This document shows, piece by piece, positions 1-5,012 of a stretch of DNA of 5,012 bases (positions are counted from its first letter, which is position 1; every line of letters starts with the position of its first letter). The notes beneath the pieces are model-generated. The model was given only the letters and a program-made list of their open reading frames with translations, had not been told where the DNA came from and searched no databases. Origin of the DNA: Thermoprotei archaeon (GTDB taxonomy: Archaea; Thermoproteota; Thermoprotei_A; Sulfolobales; WANQ01). The stretch spans positions 1-5,012 of the forward strand of contig JALWGO010000058.1 of the NCBI GenBank assembly GCA_027038805.1. The letters are read 5' to 3'. Both the position numbers and the translations under genes were made by a program.

Positions 1-186
1 GCTTATCACGTGAATCCTTCCTATATTCTTGAAACCATTGGGGTAAAGCGCGTCTATGAAGACAACGATATCGTCGTCAGCACTAATGTTTAAGACTACC
101 GTATCATTAGCTATCAACAAGTTTACTGTAGGCATTACCACTATTGAAGAAATCAATACAACAAGTAGCAGCAGAGATATATTCAT
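1..186 (-). CDS. Secreted or membrane-anchored protein of unknown function, N-terminal part only
   Basis: This is the first 62 codons of a minus-strand gene that runs off the left edge. It starts at ATG 186-184. Residues 2-19 form a strongly hydrophobic segment (NISLLLLVVLISSIVVMP) that reads as a signal peptide or signal anchor, so the protein is exported or membrane-bound. The mature part begins with beta-rich sequence containing two N-glycosylation sequons (N-D-T and N-I-S), an acidic A-D-D-D patch and alternating hydrophobic residues. That would suit an extracellular beta domain, but no family motif is visible in so short a piece. The ATG is chosen because an in-frame TGA lies eight codons upstream and a purine-rich GAGGGTG (198-204) precedes it by 11 bases. 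An in-frame GTG at 195-193 is a weaker alternative. A TATA-like box at 231-240 suits a short leader. The gene lies 304 bases behind another secreted protein and appears to have its own promoter. Gene reality is well supported; function is unknown. Confidence 0.8.
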   Translation of the reverse strand, partial: MNISLLLLVVLISSIVVMPTVNLLIANDTVVLNISADDDIVVFIDALYPNGFKNIGRIHVIS

Positions 187-197
187 TAGCCCCACAA

Positions 198-204
198 CAC
201 CCTC
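198..204 (-). promoter_or_regulatory. Possible Shine-Dalgarno site of the left-edge gene
   Basis: GAGGGTG on the minus strand partly matches the GAGGTG core expected from the archaeal 16S rRNA 3' end. It ends 11 bases before ATG 186-184, slightly far for a typical site. A GGGG closer to the ATG (190-193) is an alternative. It favours the ATG over the in-frame GTG at 195-193, which would be only two bases away. Confidence 0.4.
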
Positions 205-230
205 TTCTCATAATAGAAATTATGCAATAA

Positions 231-246
231 ACATATTTAAGGATAC
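231..246 (-). promoter_or_regulatory. Archaeal promoter (TATA box with possible BRE) of the left-edge gene
   Basis: On the minus strand, 246-231 read GTATCCTTAAATATGT. The TTAAATAT core resembles an archaeal box A, with a short element ahead of it where TFB would bind. Counting about 25 bases downstream puts transcription start near 209-211, giving a leader of roughly 24 bases before ATG 186. Spacing and sequence are as expected, but the region is AT-rich, so chance matches are possible. Confidence 0.5.
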
Positions 247-259
247 AGTAGATTACCTT

Positions 260-279
260 ACAATAACATTGTTGTTCTT
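260..279. promoter_or_regulatory. Palindrome plus GTTGTTCTT element, copy 1 (possible operator)
   Basis: Positions 260-272 read ACAAT-AAC-ATTGT, a perfect inverted repeat with 5-base arms. The same block continues into GTTGTTCTT (271-279). The stretch 264-279 matches 338-351 except for a two-base insertion. The palindrome lies about 20 bases upstream of the predicted TATA box at 231-240, a place where archaeal regulators often bind. The regulatory role is inferred. Confidence 0.3.
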
Positions 280-287
280 ACAAAAAT

Positions 288-297
288 CTATATATAG
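288..297. promoter_or_regulatory. Symmetrical TATA-like element
   Basis: CTATATATAG is a perfect 10-base palindrome that could serve as box A in either direction. On the plus strand it would place a start near 320, just ahead of the hairpin region at 361-420. On the minus strand it could give a distal promoter with a leader of roughly 80 bases for the gene starting at 186. No flanking BRE settles the direction, and it may be only an AT-rich stretch. Confidence 0.3.
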
Positions 298-331
298 GGA
301 ATCCGGCATCGTTTCCCATTGACTATAGCTT

Positions 332-351
332 ACTGTTTAACAGTTGTTCTT
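332..351. promoter_or_regulatory. Palindrome plus GTTGTTCTT element, copy 2 (possible operator)
   Basis: Positions 332-344 read ACTGTT-T-AACAGT, a perfect inverted repeat with 6-base arms and a one-base centre. It runs into GTTGTTCTT (343-351), the same nine bases found at 271-279, 72 bases away. A palindrome fused to a repeated flank at two places in one intergenic region suggests a binding site for a dimeric regulator. No regulator gene is in the window. Confidence 0.35.
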
Positions 352-360
352 GATGACAAG

Positions 361-420
361 CAGCCATGTAAGATTTCTGATATACTCTTCTAATATGCCG
401 TGGTATACGTGATGTGGCTG
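361..420 (+). other. Imperfect stem-loop, possible small structured RNA
   Basis: Bases 361-369 can pair with 412-420 over nine positions, starting with CAGCCA/TGGCTG and including two G-U wobbles. Inside it, 381-386 can pair with 402-407 (TATAC/GTATA plus one wobble). The wobbles pair only if the plus strand is transcribed; on the minus strand the outer stem shrinks to about six pairs. The TATA-like element at 288-297 could drive such a transcript. It is not a recognised RNA family, so this is a weak candidate. Confidence 0.2.
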
Positions 421-446
421 AAGAATAGAAATAGTTTAGCTACTTG

Positions 447-456
447 TAACGCGTTA
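447..456. promoter_or_regulatory. Short GC-centred palindrome
   Basis: TAACGCGTTA is a perfect 10-base palindrome with an ACGCGT core in otherwise AT-rich intergenic DNA. It lies 18 bases beyond the T-run behind the large gene. It could be a protein-binding site or chance; no second exact copy was seen in the window. Confidence 0.2.
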
Positions 457-473
457 ATTGAAAGATTATGTTT

Positions 474-480
474 AAAAAAA
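474..480 (-). terminator. T-run terminator of the large surface-protein gene
   Basis: The minus strand carries seven consecutive T residues (plus-strand A474-A480), 10 bases beyond the TAA stop of the large ORF. Archaeal RNA polymerase commonly terminates at such T-runs without needing a hairpin, and no strong hairpin precedes it. Position and strand fit termination of the 491-4831 gene, which also suggests that the gene starting at 186 is transcribed separately. Confidence 0.6.
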
Positions 481-490
481 TAGTTGAATG

Positions 491-3400
491 TTATGAATGT
501 CTTCTTTGTTTTCTGTAGACTACTAGTATTATTATGATTATTATGGCTAGTATAGCTGCTATAATGTAGGCTGTCGTGTCTACTCCTTTTTGAGGAATCG
601 TAGTTGTAGTATTTGTTGGTATTGATGTTTGTGTGGTTATACTAGACGTAGTTGTTGATGTTGCTGTAGTAGTTTCTTGTGTAGATGTTTGTGACGTTAA
701 TGTAGTCGTGGTAGATGTTGGTTTACTAGTGGTAGTGGTTTGTGTAGTAGTTGTGGTTAGTGATGGAGTGGTTGTGGAACTAGTTGTCATTGTTGTCTGA
801 GTAGTTGTAATGGCTGTAGTTGTGGTCTCGGTTGTCGTGGGGCTTGTCGTGGTTGTAGTCTGTGTTGTAGACGTAGTAGTTGTTGGGGAAGTCGTAGTGG
901 TTTGTATTGGCGATGTAGTAGTCGTGGTGGTAGTTGTTGGTGTTGTCGTAGTAGTGGTTGTAGTGGGTTTTGCTTGGGGTAGGGATATGATTGTTTCTTC
1001 TCCTTGTTTAACTATTATTTCTTCTTCGAATACTTCTTCTAAGGTCTGGGTATGGTTGGTTTCTTCTTGGTATCCGTATGTGCATTTTATTTTATATGTG
1101 CCGGGTAGTGCTTTGTAGGCGTGGTGTTCTCCTGATTTAAGTGATAGTTGTTCTAGGCCATTGGGTTCCCATAGTATGTTGCACTGATATACTGTATTGT
1201 TTGTTTTACTAGCGTCTAGTCTTATTCCTCCTAGCTGTTTCTCGAAGCTGCTACTTGTTGGGGGTTTTATTGTGGTTGCAGTATATGGTTTGAGAGAGAT
1301 ATTGTCTTCTACTACGAGTCTCTTATACCAGCTCTTATCTCCTAGAACAGTATAGTTGAGTTGAAGAGGAGTATTCAAGTGGTATTCTATAGTTGTGTTT
1401 CCTGGCTTCAAGTATAGTCTTGCACCGCTCTCATCTAAATCGAATATCTTTTCTTCTATGCTGATTGTTATTGGTGTTTTTGGAGGATATATGTATAGGA
1501 GGCTCCAGTAAGCTGGCTCAATAATGAAGACTCCGCTGTAGGGGCTTCCTATTGCTATTTTTTCTTCTCCAAGCTCTGCTAGTATTTGGTGGGAGGGAAA
1601 TATACCGTATAGAGATGTCCTATTGTCTGTGGTATCTATAGCTACGAGTACTCCATCACTTCTATATCCATATACTCTACTCTCATTGAGACCTATGTAG
1701 TCGAGGTACCCTAATCCCGTATCTGGTATTTTCTTTACTTCCCCATTCTCCTTGATGAGCATGATGGTTGTATTTCTAAAAGCTATTGCAATAGTATTGC
1801 CCGTATAAGATCCCCTTACGCTTACAGCTTCTCCTATTTCTCTTAGACTACAGCTACTGGTATCTAGAACGAATAAATGGAGTTTCCTTTGAGTAGCATT
1901 GTATGTTAGCAGGTATGCTTTCTCTCCAAGCCAGGTATTCGCTACTAGAAAGCCTTCTACTTCTCTAGTACATGACAATTTACCGCTATTTGCATCGAGT
2001 ACGAATAGGTTTGCTGACATGCTAGTATAATCGTGTTTTACGGCTAGTATTGTTTTTGAGCTAGGACTCCAAGAAGCATCGTAAATACCCTGGAATATTT
2101 CACTCATATTAGACCATAACTCCATACTATTCCTATCTACTAGGATTAAACCGTTTCTATGAAGCAGTAATATCTTATCGCTCCTAGAGGGAACTATATC
2201 CCATATATAGGATCCTCCTTTATTGACGTCAAAGTATAAGGGTGTCAAGGGTTCTAAGAGGAGCGTAGTCCTATATGCAACGTCTCCAAGGTTAACGTAT
2301 AGTTCTCTCGTTTGAGGAGACACCGTTATTCTCGAATAGGGTTTCTCTATGATTAAGGTATTATTTTCCTCTAAGTCTATTCCAACTATTTTATCAAAGC
2401 CAACTATGATAGCTGTTGTATTTCCTCTAAATAGCCCTCTTCTATAGTTGTAGTTAATACCATTATACACTATCTTTTCTTCAACGTCGAATAGCTTTGC
2501 TAGATTATATACGTCTACTCCGAGAGACCCTACTACTGCTAGAGAGCTATCATTTATCCACTCAGCATCTCTTATCTCAAAGCCCACGTTGAGTACAACT
2601 GTTCTCCCCATACTAGTACGAGCTATCTCTATTTCCGTAAAAGAAGTGAGAGCTATATACTCATTACTAGGGCTCCATAGGATTTTAGAGAAAACTCCGT
2701 GGGGCTTGAGCGAAGAGCGCCAGACCCCTAAGAATACTCTCTTCGGATATTCTCTTATCCTCCAGCTCCCCACCTCTATTACAGTTAAATGGGATCTATC
2801 CGTAAATACCGCTATCTCACCGCCATTACCGGACCATGCGAGGTAGAAGGCTCTACCGGGTAGGGGTGTTGTGTAAACAAGGCTTTGATTAACAATACTG
2901 TATACTAGTAGTTTTTCCTTGGACTCATTGCTCTGGATTATGGCTAGTAGATCTCCCTTAGGACTTATAGCGGCGTCGACTACTTCTCCGGTTTCTATTC
3001 TGGAGACTACTTGTAGGCTTGGATTAACGGTTGTGATAACGTCTTTATAACTATATACTACTTTACCCGGAGAATAACTTATACTAGTGGCACTAGTGTT
3101 GCTGTAGGCTCTTCTACCAACAAGTATTCCCTTCACATAGTCTATTTGATAAAAGGAGTTCCAGCCAACAGGTAATACTAGGAGGTCATCGAAGGGAGAG
3201 AAACTAGCTTCCTCGGGGTCTATTGGATTCATTCCACCTATTTCCCAAAGCTTTCCGCCCTTGAAGCTATATGCTCTAAGCCTTGCAGCAGTACTAGCCC
3301 CACCAGGTTCTCCAGCACAGTAGTAGCTTAATTCTATGAGCTGGTCTCCACTAGGAGATACTATATCGAACCATTTATCCTCTGTTCTATTTTCAACGAT

Positions 3401-4831
3401 ACCTCTCTCTAAGTCTACGTGCAACCATAAGTAGGATTCCTCATCTCCAAAATATATGTTCATATAGGCTCCTTTACTAGTATAAGCTGCATCTATTAAG
3501 CGTGTAGGCTTTACTCCTAGATACTCAAAACTATTCTCATCGAAGGAATAGAGTTCCCATAAACCATTATCACTTGGAAGCAATGCTATAATATCATCGT
3601 CTTCATAGTATACCGTCTCTTCAAACCATCCGGGAATTCTTTTCACTTCAACGCCGTTTCTAGCATTATATATTATTGTGCGAGAATACAGGTCTATACA
3701 CGGTGATCCTCCGACAAGGGAGAGAACAATATAATTACCTTTATCGCTCCAGCTCAAAGTCAATGAGTTTACTGTAGAGTCTAGTTCTTTTTTCCATAAA
3801 ATCATTCCTTCTGGAGTAAATACGAGGATCCAGTCTTTTATTTCACCGCTTCTACTACTACCTACAGCGGCTATGAGGTCTCCCTTTGGTGAAATCTCGA
3901 TGTCGTCAACGTAGTCTAGGAGTGGTGGTTTAACCTGTCTTGTAGTATTGGTTGAAGGATCTACTAGTAGGAGGGAATCGTTTTTAAGCATTATCCATAA
4001 ACGATCCGGTGTACTCCATTGTACTTGATGGAGTGTATCTATTTCTATATTTTCGAGGCTCACTAGTATTTCTAGAGAAGAAGCATTCAGTATATATGCG
4101 TTCTTGTATCCTATTAACGCTACATAGTTGTTATCGGGGCTTACAGAGATACTGGATATGTATCCTATTTCTGGATAGGTTTTTGATGCTACTAGTTCTC
4201 CACTCCTATTTATTATATGTAATCTCTTATTTAACGTATTGTAGACTGCTAGGAGTTCTCCACTACTACTCCATGCCGCCTCGCTAAAGAATGGGTCCTC
4301 GATGTAGTAGGTCCATTCTAGTGATCCATTAGCAGAGTATGTTGCAATATAGCCTTCTCTTAAGAAAACTGATGTAAAGTTCCCAGTGTAGAGTATAGAT
4401 GGCTCGCCACTACTTATAATTGTTATGGGCTTCGAACTCTTATTCTCTATGCTATGATAGGTTATACTATATGCTCTCGAGAAACCTATATTCTCTTCCT
4501 CTAATACCACAATACTTGAGGAGTTAACGGGGAAGCTTTTACGAAGTAATGGGATACCGTGTCTATAGAAGCTTGTAGCTGATTCCCCTCCACCTATATC
4601 GAGGAAAACTACTTCGGTATCCGTGACCACTACTACTCCCTTATCGGTTTCCGCAATATTCTCTACGCCCCAACTGTATAGCGGGTAAATCTTCTCAATC
4701 AACCCCATACTGTTTACCACGTAAAGCGTTGACATTTGATCATAGTAGGAGGTGTAGGCGACTACCGCTATTCTTCCATGGCCTAGACCAAGTATTTCCA
4801 TAATACTTTCAACTACTGGAGGAGAACCCAT
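491..4831 (-). CDS. Giant membrane-anchored surface protein: multi-propeller ectodomain, Thr-rich stalk, C-terminal helix (5' end probably lost to a frameshift)
   Basis: The ORF encodes 1446 residues. About residues 10-1110 are beta-propeller-like blades with recurring SPxGxxIA motifs of the WD40/TolB (PD40) type, for example near 187, 231, 314, 361, 492, 545, 623, 667, 720, 838 and 922. At about 45 residues per blade this allows some 24 blades, perhaps three propellers (inferred). Residues 1112-1285 form one or two Ig/PEGA-like modules. Residues 1290-1411 are a stalk with 80 Thr in 122 positions. Residues 1421-1439 are a membrane helix, followed by RKQRRHS, a basic cytoplasmic tail. About 25 N-X-S/T sequons and six Cys support an extracellular location. 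No catalytic motif is recognised; binding or scaffold function is inferred. M1 is unlikely to be the natural start: it is not followed by a signal peptide, and similar propeller sequence continues upstream in another frame (4813-5012). A purine-rich GGGGGAAGG at 4838-4846 could act as a ribosome site if this is a separate gene. The ORF ends at TAA 493-491. Confidence 0.9.
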   Translation of the reverse strand: MGSPPVVESIMEILGLGHGRIAVVAYTSYYDQMSTLYVVNSMGLIEKIYPLYSWGVENIAETDKGVVVVTDTEVVFLDIGGGESATSFYRHGIPLLRKSFPVNSSSIVVLEEENIGFSRAYSITYHSIENKSSKPITIISSGEPSILYTGNFTSVFLREGYIATYSANGSLEWTYYIEDPFFSEAAWSSSGELLAVYNTLNKRLHIINRSGELVASKTYPEIGYISSISVSPDNNYVALIGYKNAYILNASSLEILVSLENIEIDTLHQVQWSTPDRLWIMLKNDSLLLVDPSTNTTRQVKPPLLDYVDDIEISPKGDLIAAVGSSRSGEIKDWILVFTPEGMILWKKELDSTVNSLTLSWSDKGNYIVLSLVGGSPCIDLYSRTIIYNARNGVEVKRIPGWFEETVYYEDDDIIALLPSDNGLWELYSFDENSFEYLGVKPTRLIDAAYTSKGAYMNIYFGDEESYLWLHVDLERGIVENRTEDKWFDIVSPSGDQLIELSYYCAGEPGGASTAARLRAYSFKGGKLWEIGGMNPIDPEEASFSPFDDLLVLPVGWNSFYQIDYVKGILVGRRAYSNTSATSISYSPGKVVYSYKDVITTVNPSLQVVSRIETGEVVDAAISPKGDLLAIIQSNESKEKLLVYSIVNQSLVYTTPLPGRAFYLAWSGNGGEIAVFTDRSHLTVIEVGSWRIREYPKRVFLGVWRSSLKPHGVFSKILWSPSNEYIALTSFTEIEIARTSMGRTVVLNVGFEIRDAEWINDSSLAVVGSLGVDVYNLAKLFDVEEKIVYNGINYNYRRGLFRGNTTAIIVGFDKIVGIDLEENNTLIIEKPYSRITVSPQTRELYVNLGDVAYRTTLLLEPLTPLYFDVNKGGSYIWDIVPSRSDKILLLHRNGLILVDRNSMELWSNMSEIFQGIYDASWSPSSKTILAVKHDYTSMSANLFVLDANSGKLSCTREVEGFLVANTWLGEKAYLLTYNATQRKLHLFVLDTSSCSLREIGEAVSVRGSYTGNTIAIAFRNTTIMLIKENGEVKKIPDTGLGYLDYIGLNESRVYGYRSDGVLVAIDTTDNRTSLYGIFPSHQILAELGEEKIAIGSPYSGVFIIEPAYWSLLYIYPPKTPITISIEEKIFDLDESGARLYLKPGNTTIEYHLNTPLQLNYTVLGDKSWYKRLVVEDNISLKPYTATTIKPPTSSSFEKQLGGIRLDASKTNNTVYQCNILWEPNGLEQLSLKSGEHHAYKALPGTYKIKCTYGYQEETNHTQTLEEVFEEEIIVKQGEETIISLPQAKPTTTTTTTTPTTTTTTTTSPIQTTTTSPTTTTSTTQTTTTTSPTTTETTTTAITTTQTTMTTSSTTTPSLTTTTTQTTTTSKPTSTTTTLTSQTSTQETTTATSTTTSSITTQTSIPTNTTTTIPQKGVDTTAYIIAAILAIIIIIILVVYRKQRRHS
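515..571 (-). other. Segment encoding the C-terminal membrane anchor
   Basis: Residues 1421-1439 (AYIIAAILAIIIIIILVVY) are uniformly hydrophobic and are followed by RKQRRHS. By the positive-inside rule the short tail is cytoplasmic and the long N-terminal part lies outside. No PGF-type archaeosortase motif is seen, so the helix probably stays as a permanent anchor. Confidence 0.9.
599..964 (-). repeat. Threonine-rich low-complexity stalk (ACN codon repeat)
   Basis: This stretch encodes residues 1290-1411 of the large protein: 80 Thr, with Ser, Pro and Gln making up most of the rest. Such segments next to a C-terminal helix are common in archaeal surface proteins and act as extended, probably O-glycosylated spacers that hold the outer domain away from the membrane. 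All four ACN codons are mixed irregularly, so it is not a simple DNA microsatellite. The coding strand has only about 23 G in 366 bases by hand count. Confidence 0.9.
980..1231 (-). other. Segment encoding a PEGA/Ig-like membrane-proximal module
   Basis: Residues 1201-1284 have the layout of a PEGA-type beta module. A variable first half is followed by LPGTYKIKCTYGYQ (1242-1255) and, after an acidic stretch, EEEIIVKQGEETIISL, which matches the PGxYxVxxxxxGY...V.V..Gxxxxv pattern. C1217 and C1250 could form a disulfide. A weaker similar unit may lie at 1112-1191. Assignment is by pattern only. Confidence 0.45.
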
Positions 4832-5012
4832 ACAAGTCCTTCCCCCATAGAGATTTTTCCTAAATAAGCACCTCCAGCTACAATGATATCGTTGCCATCC
4901 CAGAATAATTTTTCAACAGCAAATCCCACGTATATCGTCTTCAATAAAGACCCGGTAATATTAACGATACTTACACCATAGTAGCCTCTAGCAATACCTA
5001 GAATACTACCAT
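4813..5012 (-). CDS. 3' end of an upstream propeller frame, probably the N-terminal part of the same surface protein
   Basis: The frame enters from the right edge (first full codon at 5010) and reads 65 residues to TAG 4815-4813. It overlaps the large ORF by 19 bases in a different frame. The peptide begins GSILGIARGYYGVSIVNITG and looks like propeller blade sequence. Its ILGIARGYYGVSIVNITGSL resembles, by eye, ILGLGHGRIAVV...YVVNSMGL near the start of the large ORF; both continue with a hydrophobic strand, an aromatic, a D/E-rich turn and a val-rich strand. That similarity and the lack of a signal peptide in the large ORF suggest a single gene interrupted by a frame change. A separate upstream gene with a short stop-start overlap is the alternative. 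The frame's own start is outside the window. Confidence 0.7.
   Translation of the reverse strand, partial: GSILGIARGYYGVSIVNITGSLLKTIYVGFAVEKLFWDGNDIIVAGGAYLGKISMGEGLVWVLLQ

Noticed and set aside
56..322. Plus-strand ORF of 88 codons
   Set aside because: It is antisense to the signal-peptide start of the left-edge gene and runs through the promoter region. The Ser/Thr-rich peptide shows no domain, and the minus-strand reading with start, signal peptide and promoter is far better.
300..374. Tiny minus-strand ORFs of 13-14 codons in the intergenic region
   Set aside because: They are short, have no ribosome site and no conserved features, and are at the level expected by chance.
350..421. C/D box sRNA candidate on the plus strand (TTGATGA, CTGA, GTGATGT, CTGA)
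   Set aside because: The boxes occur in the right order, but C' and D are only two bases apart and D' to C' is 28 bases. There is no room for a second guide, and no terminal stem is seen beside the outer boxes.
599..964. Repeated GTN triplets as a possible CRISPR or tandem-repeat array
   Set aside because: There are no regular repeat and spacer units. The periodicity is three bases, in frame with the Thr-rich stalk.
810..1118. Plus-strand ORF encoding a Val-rich protein
   Set aside because: The poly-Val is the reverse complement of the Thr (ACN) codon tract of the large minus-strand gene, so this is a shadow.
2589..2846. Plus-strand ORF of 85 codons inside the large gene
   Set aside because: It is fully antisense to continuous propeller-coding sequence, with no own promoter or recognisable protein features.
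4009..4287. Plus-strand ORF of 92 codons inside the large gene
   Set aside because: It is antisense to blade-coding sequence. Its Leu/Tyr-rich composition follows from the opposite-strand codons.
4829..4846. ATG 4831 with upstream GGGGGAAGG as the genuine start of the large gene
   Set aside because: Not excluded, but disfavoured. The purine run matches the archaeal anti-Shine-Dalgarno poorly, no signal peptide follows, and similar protein sequence continues upstream in the other frame.

Overview
The window looks like part of the chromosome of a hyperthermophilic archaeon, most likely a crenarchaeon. The evidence is low-to-moderate G+C, heavy use of AGA/AGG for Arg and ATA for Ile, a TATA-type promoter instead of -35/-10 boxes, a bare T-run behind the main gene, and a huge secreted protein with a Thr-rich stalk and a C-terminal membrane anchor. 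I cannot name the genus. No tRNA, rRNA, CRISPR array, transposase or defence gene is visible.

Layout: everything coding reads on the minus strand, right to left. At the right edge (4813-5012) is the 3' end of a reading frame that enters from outside the window. It overlaps by 19 bases the start of a 1446-residue ORF (491-4831) that fills most of the window. The two frames encode similar beta-propeller-like sequence. The large ORF has a C-terminal anchor but no signal peptide, so the pair is best read as one surface-protein gene broken by a -1 frame change somewhere in 4813-4912 (real mutation, recoding, or assembly error). The large ORF has about 1100 residues of WD40/TolB-like blades, then one or two Ig/PEGA-like modules, a 122-residue Thr-rich stalk, a single membrane helix and a basic tail.

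A T7 run 10 bases past its stop codon probably ends transcription. A 304-base intergenic stretch (187-490) follows. It holds a promoter for the next gene, several short palindromes, a near direct repeat built on two of them, and a possible plus-strand RNA hairpin. From 186 to the left edge runs the start of a second minus-strand gene, which has a clear signal peptide and continues beyond the window.

The region therefore looks like a small cluster of cell-envelope proteins. The main protein probably sits outside the membrane on a glycosylated stalk as a large binding or scaffold domain. Its ligand or partner cannot be told from the sequence.
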